From positions 744,001 to 808,000 of the forward strand of contig NZ_SJSA01000002.1 of assembly GCF_004766125.1 (NCBI RefSeq): 64,000 nt of DNA, given 5' to 3'. Shown here piece by piece: positions 44,271 through 53,889 of this stretch. Each line of letters begins with the position of its first letter. The stretch's first letter is position 1. The notes under the pieces were generated by a model. The model was not told where the DNA came from, ran no database searches, and saw only the letters and a program-made list of their open reading frames with translations. Position numbers and translations under genes: made by a program. The stretch comes from Duncaniella freteri. Lineage in GTDB: Bacteria; Bacteroidota; Bacteroidia; Bacteroidales; Muribaculaceae.

Positions 44271-45604
44271 TAGTAGTGGTGCGATAAAAATCCAACCACT
44301 GTGATTAATATATTAGTATTTAGTCAAATACAAGAGTACATTGATTTTTTGATTTGAATTTGGTTTATTAGTCTTGTTGTTCAGAAGCATCAAGATTATG
44401 AATCAAGGAAAGTTCGTGTTCTCCCAAGTCATCGAGTTTATACCGCGCTACTGGTTCGATAAGCTGGTAAAGCAATATAAAGGCGATTGGCATGTAAAGA
44501 ATCTCACCAGTTACAACCACCTCCTTCATCTGCTCTTTGGTCAATTGACAGGGTGTGATTCACTTAGAGACATTTGTCTATGTTTGGAAGCCCACTCGAA
44601 AATCCTATATCACCTCGGTTTTCGCAACACAGTGAACCATACATCATTGTCTCGCGCAAACGAAAGCAGGGATTATCGTATTTTTGAGGGACTTGGGTTT
44701 TATCTTATCGGATTGGTTAGACCAATGTATTCAAAGGTTCAACTCTCAGAGATAACCATAGACAACGTAATTTATGCGTTGGACTCCACGACCATATCCA
44801 CAAGCATAAAACTCGCAGCGTGGGCGTTGGGCAAATACAGCAAGGGGGCAGTTAAAATGCATACTTTGCTTGATTTACGAGGAAGTATACCCACCAACAT
44901 CCATATCACTGATGGTAAATGGCATGACAGTAACGAACTCGACATGCTCACACCGGAACCATTCGCTTTTTATGTAATGGACAAGGCGTATGTTGACTTC
45001 AAGGCACTGTTCAAATTCCATCAGTCGCAGGCATTCTGGGTGTCACGCCCAAAAGAGAACATGAAGTTCACAACCATAGAGCAGTTGGCTATCCCCGATA
45101 CGACCCCAAGTATCATAGAAGACTCTCGGATTCGTGTCACCGGATACAAGTCCTGCAAGCTCTATCCTGAGGATATGAGATTCGTAAGAGTATATGACAT
45201 GGACAATGATGCCATTGTTGATTTCATATCCAATAACTTTGAAGTCAGCGCATTGGAAATCACCAATCTTTATCGTCACCGTTGGGATATAGAGGTTTTC
45301 TTCAAGTGGATTAAGCAGAACATCGTCGTCAAGAATCTTTGGGGATTCTCCGAAAATGCCGTTAAAGTCCACATTTGGACTGCCATCATAGCCTATCTGA
45401 CGGTAGCAAGAATAAAAGCCAATTATAACAGCTGCTATTCTATTACCGAGGTGGCGACCTTGATCAGAATCTCTGCCTTGGAGCGTGTCGACCTGCGATG
45501 GCTTATGACCAAACAAGACCCATCAACCAATTCAGACCAAAATGTCAAAGAACTCTCTTTATTTGATGATTTTTAAACTAACGCGATTTTTATCGCACCA
45601 GTAG
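44271..45604 (+). mobile_element. Second IS4-family insertion sequence, about 1334 bp
   Basis: The ends carry inverted repeats: TGGTGCGATAAAAATC reads inward at 44277-44292 and again (reverse complement) at 45585-45600. Outside these, a few bases lead to the 11-bp direct repeat TATATCCAAAT on each side. One intact transposase lies between. A 5-bp TAGTA duplication nearer the repeats is an alternative reading of the boundary. The element lies immediately before the fucosidase start codon, in the same direction. Confidence 0.85.
44398..45576 (+). CDS. IS4-family transposase
   Basis: The 392-residue DDE transposase starts MNQGKFVFSQVIEFIPRYWF (DUF4372-like), with the first Asp in ALDSTTIS, the second in VMDKAYVDF, and the Y-x2-R-x3-E-x6-K signature in YRHRWDIEVFFKWIK. 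The frame is intact. A longer frame begins 24 bases earlier, but this ATG matches the family start. It shares architecture with, but not close identity to, the transposase at 5536-6717. The stop is 37 bases before the fucosidase ATG. Confidence 0.95.
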   Translation: MNQGKFVFSQVIEFIPRYWFDKLVKQYKGDWHVKNLTSYNHLLHLLFGQLTGCDSLRDICLCLEAHSKILYHLGFRNTVNHTSLSRANESRDYRIFEGLGFYLIGLVRPMYSKVQLSEITIDNVIYALDSTTISTSIKLAAWALGKYSKGAVKMHTLLDLRGSIPTNIHITDGKWHDSNELDMLTPEPFAFYVMDKAYVDFKALFKFHQSQAFWVSRPKENMKFTTIEQLAIPDTTPSIIEDSRIRVTGYKSCKLYPEDMRFVRVYDMDNDAIVDFISNNFEVSALEITNLYRHRWDIEVFFKWIKQNIVVKNLWGFSENAVKVHIWTAIIAYLTVARIKANYNSCYSITEVATLIRISALERVDLRWLMTKQDPSTNSDQNVKELSLFDDF

Positions 45605-45615
45605 TATATCCAAAT
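45605..45615. repeat. Right copy of 11-bp target-site duplication
   Basis: TATATCCAAAT; its last two bases are the first two of the fucosidase ATG. Confidence 0.75.
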
Positions 45616-46921
45616 GAAAAAAATTTTATTCTCAGCTCTTGCCGCATTGGCATTATCAGCCACTACGGCATATGCCGCCGACAAATACATACCGTCCGAA
45701 GAGGTAAAGCGTTCTCAAAAAGAATTTTCGGCCGACCGCTTCGGCATATTCATCCACTGGGGCATATACAGCATGTTCGGTCAAGGGGAATGGTATCTCA
45801 ACTACGGCGTAAAGGCCGACGAATACGCCAAAGCCGCCAAAGGGTTCTACCCTATTGACTTCAATGCCGAAGAATGGGCCCGCGCCATCAAAGGTTCGGG
45901 AGCAAAATATATCTGCTTCACATCACGGCACCACGACGGATTCTCCATGTGGGACACAAAGCAAAGCGACTATAATATAGTAAAGTCCACCCCTTTCAAA
46001 CGTGATATCGTAAAGGAGCTGTCAGAGGCTTGCCAGAAAGAGGACCTCAAACTTCATCTCTACTACTCTCACATCGACTGGACTCGCCCCGACTATCCGC
46101 GTGGGCGCACCGGGCTCAGCACCGGACGCGACTCAACTTACTCCGACTGGGACAATTACTACAAGTTCATGAATGCCCAGCTCACAGAGCTTCTTACAAA
46201 TTACGGACCTATACGTGCCATATGGTTTGACGGAGTATGGGACCACGATCAGGACACAGTGCCTTTCGACTGGCAACTCGGACCTCAGTACGAGATGATA
46301 CATCGCCTGCAACCGGCATGCCTTGTAGGAAACAACCATCATATCACCCCATTCGAAGGTGAAGATATACAGATATTCGAGAGAGATGCTCCAGGAGAGA
46401 ATACAGCAGGTCTGTCCGGACAGGAAATAAGCCGGCTTCCGCTTGAGACATGCCAGACCATGAACGGCATGTGGGGCTACAAAGTAATCGACACAAATTA
46501 TAAAAGCACTACCGAACTGATCCGTTTCCTTGTAAAGACAGCCGGACTCGGAGCCAATCTGCTACTCAATATCGGTCCGCAGCCTAACGGCGAACTTCCA
46601 GCAACAGCTCTTGATCGACTTAAGGATATGGGAGAATGGCTGAGTGTCAACGGCGAAACCATCTATGGGACTGAAGGCAGCCCATTTGCCGAACAGTCGT
46701 GGGGCACCGCTACCCGCAACGGCGACAGGCTCTTCCTTCATGTCATAAAGCCAGGCACCACCGAGATCATTATTCCGTCTGACCTGAAAGTAAAAAAAGC
46801 GGAGACCTTCGCATCCCGCACTCCTGTGGAGACAAAAAAATCCAAAGACGGTACCATCCTCCGAATGGACGCCACTCCCGATGTGCCTGACCATATCATA
46901 GAAGTGACTATAAAAAAGTGA
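45614..46921 (+). CDS. Alpha-L-fucosidase (GH29)
   Basis: The 435-residue protein has a signal peptide ending TTAYAADK and a GH29 catalytic barrel: FGIFIHWGIYSMFGQGEWYL, TSRHHDGFSMWD and IRAIWFDGVWD, where the Asp after WF is the expected nucleophile. GLGANLLLNIGPQPNG closes the domain. It releases alpha-linked fucose from host or plant glycans in the periplasm or at the surface. The insertion sequence upstream removes its native 5' region up to 9 bases before the ATG. Confidence 0.94.
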   Translation: MKKILFSALAALALSATTAYAADKYIPSEEVKRSQKEFSADRFGIFIHWGIYSMFGQGEWYLNYGVKADEYAKAAKGFYPIDFNAEEWARAIKGSGAKYICFTSRHHDGFSMWDTKQSDYNIVKSTPFKRDIVKELSEACQKEDLKLHLYYSHIDWTRPDYPRGRTGLSTGRDSTYSDWDNYYKFMNAQLTELLTNYGPIRAIWFDGVWDHDQDTVPFDWQLGPQYEMIHRLQPACLVGNNHHITPFEGEDIQIFERDAPGENTAGLSGQEISRLPLETCQTMNGMWGYKVIDTNYKSTTELIRFLVKTAGLGANLLLNIGPQPNGELPATALDRLKDMGEWLSVNGETIYGTEGSPFAEQSWGTATRNGDRLFLHVIKPGTTEIIIPSDLKVKKAETFASRTPVETKKSKDGTILRMDATPDVPDHIIEVTIKK

Positions 46922-46958
46922 TATAACAACCGGGTAACACATTTACATAAACGGTAAA

Positions 46959-47717
46959 ATGAAACAAATCACTCTTGAAATCTGCGCCGGAGATATCGAC
47001 AGCGTAAAAGCAGCCGTTGCCGGAGGAGCCGATCGCGTAGAACTATGCAGCGCACTCGGTGAAGGTGGCGTCACTCCGTCATTAGGATTCATAGCCGCCG
47101 CAAAAAATATACGAGGCATCAGGGTGCACGTGCTCATACGTCCGCGAGGAGGCGATTTCATATATACCCCCGATGAGGTGGAATGCATGCGCTCCGACAT
47201 CGCCATGTGCCGGAGTCTCGGAGTTGACGGTGTGGTAATAGGGGCACTCACTCCAGGAGGTGATATTGACATGGAGACCTGTAAAAGACTTGTGGATGAA
47301 GCCGACAACATGAGCATCACTTTCCATCGTGCATTCGATATGGCAGAAGACCCCGACGAGGCTCTCGAAGATATCATCTCACTCGGATGCGACCGCCTGC
47401 TCACTTCGGGAATGGCACCTACTGCTCTTGACGGCATCCCTACCCTCATGCATCTGCGTGAGCGTGCAGAAGGCCGCATAAGGATTATGGCAGGAGCCGG
47501 AGTGTCACCAGCAACAGCCCCAGCCATACTTAAGGCGGCAGCAGCGGACGATCTGCATGCATCAGCACGAACCAAAGTCACCTCCCCGGTAAAATTCCGT
47601 CGTGAAAGCGTGAAGATGGGCACACCTGATGCCGACGAGTTCTCACGTCTCACCACATCCGCCACAATAGTGCGCAACCTTAAAGACATAATCACCGAAT
47701 ATAATACCATACACTGA
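46959..47717 (+). CDS. cutC: CutC-family protein
   Basis: The 252-residue TIM-barrel protein opens LEICAGDIDSVKAAVAGGAD and contains RVELCSALGEGGVTPS, VLIRPRGGDFIYT and FHRAFDM, all CutC landmarks. The family was linked to copper homeostasis, but its biochemical role remains uncertain. It lies 37 bases after the fucosidase gene and its TGA overlaps the next ATG, so it is co-translated with the transglutaminase-like gene. Confidence 0.93.
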   Translation: MKQITLEICAGDIDSVKAAVAGGADRVELCSALGEGGVTPSLGFIAAAKNIRGIRVHVLIRPRGGDFIYTPDEVECMRSDIAMCRSLGVDGVVIGALTPGGDIDMETCKRLVDEADNMSITFHRAFDMAEDPDEALEDIISLGCDRLLTSGMAPTALDGIPTLMHLRERAEGRIRIMAGAGVSPATAPAILKAAAADDLHASARTKVTSPVKFRRESVKMGTPDADEFSRLTTSATIVRNLKDIITEYNTIH

Positions 47718-50335
47718 TGCGACACATATGCCGTATATTCTCATCCGCTATGCTACTGTTCGCCACAACAGCATCCATGTTTGCAGTAGACAGGATAGAG
47801 ACACCATTATCAAGAAACGATTTCGAGAAGCGTTACAAATCATCCATGCCTTCTCAGCTAAAGGCCCTGCTGGAGAGCGATACAGTCACAGCCCTCGAAA
47901 AAGAGGGACTGCGCTTTATGTATGCCTATATGACACTACCTGACATAATGGACCGGACTCCGCAATATTACCTCCAAAACATCCGAGGAGCCATACGAGC
48001 ATCCGAGGAGATGCCGTGGGGCAAGGATGTCCCCGACCGTGAGTTCCGGCATTTTGTGCTTTCCCCACGTGTTAACAACGAGAATCTTGACGACTCACGC
48101 GACTATCTCTATGCCGAACTTAAAGATCGCATAAAGGGAATGTCAATGGAAGACGCCATATTGGAGGTGAATCACTGGTGTCACGAAAAAGCGACTTATA
48201 GACCTTCAGACGGACGCACCAACTCGCCAAGCGCGACAATACGCTCCGCCTTGGGCCGATGCGGAGAGGAAAGCACATTCGGAGTCGCAGCGTTACGCTC
48301 AGTCGGCATTCCTGCTCGTCAGATATATACTCCGCGATGGGCACACACTGACGACAATCACGCCTGGGTAGAGGCATGGGCTAATGGGAAATGGTACTTT
48401 CTGGGAGCCTGCGAGCCTGAGCCAGTACTTAATCTTGCCTGGTTCAATGCACCCGCATCACGCGGCATGATGATGAATACCAGAGTCATAGGGCGTTATG
48501 ACGGTCCTGAAGAAGTGTTGCTCACAAACGCTGCTTATACCGACATAAACGTAACAAGCAATTACGCCCCGACAAGCACCATCAATGTTACTGTGAAGGA
48601 CAAGAACGGTTCACCGGTACCCGGAGCAAAAGTACGTTTCTGTATCTACAATTATGCCGAATTCTTCCCTGTGTGCACAAAGGAGGCTGACGCCAATGGC
48701 AAAGCATCAATAGTTGCCGGCAAAGGGGATATGATCATATGGGCATATGACGGAGACCGTTTCGGAATATCCAAAGCTTCGGCATCAGCTCCCGCTACTG
48801 TCACCCTTGAGTACTCTCCGGAAAGTGTGGCCGAATTTGATTTTGACATCGTGCCTCCTCCGGTAAGAGCATCCATGCCTCCGGTCACAAAGGAACAAAC
48901 TGCCATGAATGACATGCGCAAGGCTCAGGAGGACTCAATACGTATCGCATATATGAATACGTTCTATACCCCGGAACAGTCAGAAGTTCTTGCCAAAAAA
49001 CTTGGTCTTGACTCCGAAAAGGTGAAAGATATAATGACCGATGCAAGAGGCAACTGGCGCGTGATAGAATCGTTCCTGAACGAAGTCCCGGAAACGGACC
49101 GCAATAAGGCGATCGACCTTCTTAGCGTCATAGCGGTAAAAGACCTCAATGACATAAATGCAGAGACATTGCGCGATCATGTTGCGACTCCTGACGTGAA
49201 CAGCTGGCATTTCAAACAGAGCATACTTAACCCACGTGTATGGCTGGAGCAGCTCACTCCATATAAACATGTTTTCCGCAATGCATTCTCAGAAACTGAA
49301 CGCAACAGCTTCCGTGCCAACCCGGATAAATGGAGCAAATGGGTATCAGACAATATAACCATTGACACTTCATGGAATCCTCTCGGATTCAGCATGCATC
49401 CTGAAGGAGTACTGAAAGGGAGAAAAGCTGACACCCACTCCGCGGCAATATTCTTTGTAAGCGGAGCTCGCAGTTTCGGCATTCCGGCGAGACTCGATCC
49501 TGTGACTTGCAAAACACAATACGCCGACAATTCAGGGAAATGGATTGATGTAGACCTTTTCGGAAAAGTTGTCACGCCAAATAATCCTAAGGGCAGAATC
49601 AATATCAGCTATACCCACGACGGAGGGCTTGAGCCGAAATACTATCCACAATTCACCATCGCAAAGATCTCTGACGGCATCCCGTCGACACTTGAATTGG
49701 GAGAACTTCTTCCTGTGTCACAAATAGCTTCCGAGCCCATCGAAGTGGATGCCGGACAATATATGATGGTGACAGGAAGGCGCATGGCTGACGGAAGCGT
49801 GCTCGCCAAGATACGTATCTTTACAGTCCAGGAATCCGCCATAGCAAACGTCCCTCTTACTGTGCGTCATGCGACAAACGGAGTAGAAGTAATAGGCAAC
49901 TTTGACGCTGAAACACGCTATAAAGATCCGTCGGGCGAACTTCGCAGCATACTTTCCACCACAGGACGCGGGTATTATGTACTCGGACTGATAGCTCCAA
50001 GCCACGAGCCATCGGCTCACGCCCTCAATGACATATCGGCAATAAAAGATGAATTTGAGAAATGGGGGAAAAGCATTGTACTGCTTCTGCCTGAAGAGAG
50101 TGCCAGCCGTTTTGATTCCTCACTCTACAAGTCACTGCCATCAACAATCAAATGGGGCTCAGATCCGGATGGTAAGATAGCGAAAGCTCTGAAAGATGGG
50201 CTTAATCTGACTACTTCAGATCTGCCGATATTTATTATCGCCGATACTTTCAATCGTGTCGTGGCTGTACAACAGGGATATACCATCGGACTTGGAGAAA
50301 CACTACTCAACACTATTCTTCAACTCTCCGAATAA
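47717..50335 (+). CDS. Secreted transglutaminase-like domain protein
   Basis: The 872-residue protein has a signal peptide ending TASMFAVD. A transglutaminase-like Cys-His-Asp set lies around residues 175-235: LGRCGEESTFGVAALRSVGI (Cys), then DDNHAWVEAW (His) and the following Asp/Glu region. Then comes a carboxypeptidase-regulatory-like beta domain (NVTVKDKNGSPVPGAKVRF, about 290-370). A second region, FFVSGARSFGIPARL (about 575), echoes the same fold without the Cys. Likely periplasmic or surface, perhaps a peptidase/amidase on glycopeptides; exact function unknown. Confidence 0.8.
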   Translation: MRHICRIFSSAMLLFATTASMFAVDRIETPLSRNDFEKRYKSSMPSQLKALLESDTVTALEKEGLRFMYAYMTLPDIMDRTPQYYLQNIRGAIRASEEMPWGKDVPDREFRHFVLSPRVNNENLDDSRDYLYAELKDRIKGMSMEDAILEVNHWCHEKATYRPSDGRTNSPSATIRSALGRCGEESTFGVAALRSVGIPARQIYTPRWAHTDDNHAWVEAWANGKWYFLGACEPEPVLNLAWFNAPASRGMMMNTRVIGRYDGPEEVLLTNAAYTDINVTSNYAPTSTINVTVKDKNGSPVPGAKVRFCIYNYAEFFPVCTKEADANGKASIVAGKGDMIIWAYDGDRFGISKASASAPATVTLEYSPESVAEFDFDIVPPPVRASMPPVTKEQTAMNDMRKAQEDSIRIAYMNTFYTPEQSEVLAKKLGLDSEKVKDIMTDARGNWRVIESFLNEVPETDRNKAIDLLSVIAVKDLNDINAETLRDHVATPDVNSWHFKQSILNPRVWLEQLTPYKHVFRNAFSETERNSFRANPDKWSKWVSDNITIDTSWNPLGFSMHPEGVLKGRKADTHSAAIFFVSGARSFGIPARLDPVTCKTQYADNSGKWIDVDLFGKVVTPNNPKGRINISYTHDGGLEPKYYPQFTIAKISDGIPSTLELGELLPVSQIASEPIEVDAGQYMMVTGRRMADGSVLAKIRIFTVQESAIANVPLTVRHATNGVEVIGNFDAETRYKDPSGELRSILSTTGRGYYVLGLIAPSHEPSAHALNDISAIKDEFEKWGKSIVLLLPEESASRFDSSLYKSLPSTIKWGSDPDGKIAKALKDGLNLTTSDLPIFIIADTFNRVVAVQQGYTIGLGETLLNTILQLSE

Positions 50336-50392
50336 CTCACTTATCAGAAACCAATTTATTAACTATTTAACCACATAATTACAACACCTGAC

Positions 50393-51247
50393 ATGTCATA
50401 CAAATACAGAAAATCAAGCCGCAGGAAATCATCTCGTAAATCACTCTCTTCCCTCATTCTGACCTTTGTATTACTCGGTTGTTTCTGGGTAGCCAATACT
50501 CTCACTTGCTGCAACAATCCGGAACCGGAAATGCAGCAAGTACCTGGAGAGTATGGCAACCTTATGAAAGTCGTCACCAATCCGGACGTACCCTCTCAGC
50601 TAAAGAGCTACACAGGAATGGATGTTTCGTTCAATGCCGACTGTCATATCCCCAACTGGGTGTCATGGGAACTTACTGAGGAAAAGACCAATGGGACGGT
50701 GCCACGCGGAGATGAATTTTTTGTAGATCCCGAAATCAAAGGTTGCGCTTACGACTATGACTACCGTGGATCGGGATATGACCGTGGTCACATGGCTCCG
50801 GCAGGTGACATGAAATGGAGCCAGAAAGCAATGGACGAATGCTTTTCATTCGCCAACATGTGCCCGCAGTTACATTCTCTCAACAACGGTTCCTGGAAAT
50901 CACTTGAGGAGAAATGCCGTACATGGGCTCAAATAGATGGAAAAATCTATATTGTATGCGGTCCTATTATGGATGAGACCCCATTGGAATATATAGGAGA
51001 CTCCAAAGTATGGGTGCCGCGCAGGTTCTTCAAAGTAATCATAGCCCCCTACTCTACTCCGGCACGCGGCATAGGTTTCATAATGCCGAACGGCACTGTG
51101 GTCGGAGGAATGCAGAACTGTGCTGTATCCATTGACGAGGTAGAGAAACTTACCGGTCATGATTTCTTCTCAACGCTCCCCGACGATGTTGAGGAACAGA
51201 TTGAGAGCCAATGTAATTTTCACCAATGGAGCACTCTTAAAAAGTAA
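50393..51247 (+). CDS. DNA/RNA non-specific endonuclease (NucA family)
   Basis: The 284-residue protein has one N-terminal membrane or signal segment (residues about 20-40) and the beta-beta-alpha metal nuclease motif DRGHMAPAGDM at residues 130-140, with the catalytic His133 and downstream NMCPQLHSLNNGSW. It cleaves DNA and RNA outside the cytoplasm. Its last base is the first base of mnmE's start codon (TAATG), so the two are translationally coupled. Confidence 0.92.
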   Translation: MSYKYRKSSRRKSSRKSLSSLILTFVLLGCFWVANTLTCCNNPEPEMQQVPGEYGNLMKVVTNPDVPSQLKSYTGMDVSFNADCHIPNWVSWELTEEKTNGTVPRGDEFFVDPEIKGCAYDYDYRGSGYDRGHMAPAGDMKWSQKAMDECFSFANMCPQLHSLNNGSWKSLEEKCRTWAQIDGKIYIVCGPIMDETPLEYIGDSKVWVPRRFFKVIIAPYSTPARGIGFIMPNGTVVGGMQNCAVSIDEVEKLTGHDFFSTLPDDVEEQIESQCNFHQWSTLKK

Positions 51248-52680
51248 TGATGGACCTCTACCTTGCTGAAGATACCATCTGTGCGATATCCACGCCTGGA
51301 GGCACGGGAGGTATAGCCGTGATTCGCGTGAGCGGACCGGAAGCGGTCAGTATAGTTGACTCTTTGTGGAAGGGAGCACCGCTCTCCTCCGCAAAGAGCC
51401 ATACAGCACATCTTGGAGAAATAATCGACAAAGAAAGATCCGACGAACCTCTTGACCAATGTGTGGCCACCGTATTTCGCAGGCCCAATTCATATACAGG
51501 AGAGGACATCGTTGAAATTTCTGTACACGGCTCACGATGGATACAGCGTGAGACAATCGCACTTCTCATACGTTCAGGATGCAGAATGGCACAACCAGGA
51601 GAATACACCCGACGTGCTGTGATGAATGGACGCATGGACCTGTCGCAAGCCGAAGGTGTGGCTGATGTCATAGCCTCGTCGTCACGTGCCGCTCATCGTA
51701 TAGCCATGAGCCAGATGAAAGGAAGCATCTCGAAAAAACTCTCCACACTACGTGAGCAATTGATACAGCTATCTGCTCTTCTCGAACTTGAACTTGACTT
51801 TTCGGAGGAGGACGTAGAGTTTGCCGACCGTAACCGATTGCTCCAGATAGCTACCGATATCCATAATGAACTCCAACGCCTACACAACTCATTCCAAGGA
51901 GGCAATGCCATAAAGGAAGGAATCCCTGTAGCAATAATCGGAGCGACAAATGCCGGAAAATCATCACTACTCAACACTCTCCTTGATGATGAACGAGCAA
52001 TAGTAAGCGACATACATGGCACTACACGCGACACAATCGAAGAGACTCTTGAAATCGGTGATTACCTTTTCCGTTTCATCGATACCGCAGGACTACGCGA
52101 CACATCCGACCCTATTGAACAGATAGGCATCAGCCGTTCACGTAAAGCCATCAGCAGATCTGTCATAGCGCTCCTTATCATCGATGCAACGACCGTTCCG
52201 GATGACAGCCTTGATATGACCGCTCTTAGAAACCACCTTCCGGAGGAATTATTGTCCGACACAGGAATATCACCAAGCATAATAGTTGTACTAAATAAGG
52301 TCGACCTGCTTGACTCATCATCCAAAACGAAACAAGCAATCAATACAGACAAGATATCCATTGAAAATGTGATACCCATATCCGCAAAACATGGCACAGG
52401 GATATCCGACCTGAAACATGAGCTGACAAAGATTGCAAAAAATAAAGACACCACCGATCAAAACGACATCATAATCACCAATCTGCGCCAGGCTGAAGCT
52501 CTTGGTCAAGCCATTGAATCAATCCGACCTCTAATAAATGGGCTCAACAACGGACTTGAAAGCTTCCTCATAGCCGAACATCTACGCGAAACCATTTCCC
52601 ACCTCTCCACAATAACAGGCACAATCCCCTCCACCGAAATCCTCAACACCATCTTCTCCCAATTCTGCATCGGCAAGTAA
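51247..52680 (+). CDS. mnmE: tRNA modification GTPase MnmE
   Basis: The 477-residue protein has the N-terminal tetrahydrofolate-binding domain (DTICAISTPGGTGGIAVIRV), a helical domain, a central G domain with P-loop GATNAGKSSLLN and DTAGLRDT, and the C-terminal FCIGK whose cysteine is needed for activity. With MnmG it makes the 5-carboxymethylaminomethyl modification of wobble uridine. It is complete, so the integrated element downstream did not damage it. Confidence 0.97.
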   Translation: MMDLYLAEDTICAISTPGGTGGIAVIRVSGPEAVSIVDSLWKGAPLSSAKSHTAHLGEIIDKERSDEPLDQCVATVFRRPNSYTGEDIVEISVHGSRWIQRETIALLIRSGCRMAQPGEYTRRAVMNGRMDLSQAEGVADVIASSSRAAHRIAMSQMKGSISKKLSTLREQLIQLSALLELELDFSEEDVEFADRNRLLQIATDIHNELQRLHNSFQGGNAIKEGIPVAIIGATNAGKSSLLNTLLDDERAIVSDIHGTTRDTIEETLEIGDYLFRFIDTAGLRDTSDPIEQIGISRSRKAISRSVIALLIIDATTVPDDSLDMTALRNHLPEELLSDTGISPSIIVVLNKVDLLDSSSKTKQAINTDKISIENVIPISAKHGTGISDLKHELTKIAKNKDTTDQNDIIITNLRQAEALGQAIESIRPLINGLNNGLESFLIAEHLRETISHLSTITGTIPSTEILNTIFSQFCIGK

Positions 52681-52751
52681 TGGTTGATTATCAATGCGTT
52701 AAATTGATAGTAATTGACTATTACTGAACGATAAAACTTAAATCTTACAAG

Positions 52752-52790
52752 AACGCCTAATGCTGATAACTGTCAGTGCTAGGCGTTTTT
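52752..52790 (+). terminator. Terminator after mnmE
   Basis: AACGCCTA (52752-52759) pairs with TAGGCGTT (52780-52787) across 20 bases, followed by TTTTT. It marks the likely end of the core operon. Confidence 0.75.
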
Positions 52791-52798
52791 ATGCACTA

Positions 52799-52818
52799 TT
52801 TTGTACGGATTTTGTACG
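52799..52818. repeat. Two 11-bp tandem repeats near element end
   Basis: TTTTGTACGGA followed directly by TTTTGTACGAC. Position between mnmE and the first element gene suggests an attachment-site or integrase-arm region, unproven. Confidence 0.4.
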
Positions 52819-52927
52819 ACAGCGACTCATTTCACCACAAGCGTCAGCAAGGTGGTGGAGAAAGTTGACAATGGTTGTCAATGGTTTACGAACATTTACA
52901 AACAACGGAGAAATCTCCACAAATGAA

Positions 52928-53821
52928 ATGAGTAGCAACATTAGAATTGAGAAAATTTGCGAGTGGTGTGGCAAACAATTCACCGCTCAGACTACCGTCA
53001 CTCGCTTCTGCTCGAAGCGATGTGCGGAGCACTCCTATAAGGAGCGAATGAGACAGCAGAAGATTCAACTCGCAAACTCAACTGTGCCAGCGACGACATC
53101 TGCTATTAAGGAGAAAGATTATCTGACAGTCGCGGAAACAGCGCAAGTGCTGGGTATGACTCGGCAGGGTATTTATAAACTGATTTATCGCGGTAATCTT
53201 GTTGCGGCCAAACTCAGTTCTCGTTTGACACTTATCAAACGTGAGAGTATAGACAAAATGCTTGATGGTTCCCCATATACAAAAAGGGAAACCAATGAAA
53301 AGAAAACGATAAGTGAGTTTTATACTCGCGCAGAAATTCGTGAGAAGTTCGGGGTCAAGGATTCGTGGATATACAAGGTCGTTGCCGAGAACAATGTGCC
53401 TAAGACCATTCTTCGTGGTAAGGCATATTTCAGCAAGAGCCATATCGACCGGCTTTTCTCTGCGAGAAAGGAGAATCCGGAAATTACGGAGTGGTATTCG
53501 GTCGAGGATATTCAGTCAAAGTATGGTATGACTCTCTCTGCGATATATTCTCTGGTGTCGAAAATCGGTATACCAAAGCGCAAAGAGGGTTCAAAGGTCT
53601 ACTATTCCAAATATCACTTCGATGTGGCCAAGGGTGCTAAGTCAGCCGAGGATGTAGAGTTTATTTCGGTGGCTGATGCCATGGAGAAATACTTATTGAC
53701 CCGTGACCAGCTGTATCACTACGTCAAAAGATACAAGATAACCAAGCTCCGCTGTGGTAAGCATGTCAAACTGAACGCCAAAGAGTTAGCCGAGTTATTC
53801 AACCCAAAGATTGAGTTATAA
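52928..53821 (+). CDS. Zinc-ribbon protein with four tandem excisionase-like HTH domains
   Basis: From ATG 52928 the protein is 297 residues. A Cys cluster CEWC...FCSKRC near the N-terminus forms a zinc ribbon. Then come four repeats of an HTH_17/MerR-like unit, each opening with a D/EYLTV-, EFYTR-, EWYSV- or EFISV-type helix and ending in a lysine-rich wing (YKLIYRGN, YKVVAENN, YSLVSKIG, YHYVKRYK). Such proteins sit beside integrases in Bacteroidetes elements and may direct excision or gene control. An upstream in-frame extension to 52760 overlaps the terminator and is unlikely. Confidence 0.85.
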   Translation: MSSNIRIEKICEWCGKQFTAQTTVTRFCSKRCAEHSYKERMRQQKIQLANSTVPATTSAIKEKDYLTVAETAQVLGMTRQGIYKLIYRGNLVAAKLSSRLTLIKRESIDKMLDGSPYTKRETNEKKTISEFYTRAEIREKFGVKDSWIYKVVAENNVPKTILRGKAYFSKSHIDRLFSARKENPEITEWYSVEDIQSKYGMTLSAIYSLVSKIGIPKRKEGSKVYYSKYHFDVAKGAKSAEDVEFISVADAMEKYLLTRDQLYHYVKRYKITKLRCGKHVKLNAKELAELFNPKIEL

Positions 53822-53889
53822 TCCGGTGATTTTTCTCACCGGGCAACCACCTCTTTCCCTAACACATTATAAATCTAAAACAGCATAAT

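Noticed and set aside
44276..45605. 5-bp TAGTA target duplication for the second IS
   Set aside because: Possible, but the 11-bp TATATCCAAAT repeat exactly outside both ends is far less likely by chance and fits the IS4 family.
46943..47725. Minus-strand reading frame of 260 codons
   Set aside because: Antisense shadow of cutC; low-complexity serine-rich translation without motifs.
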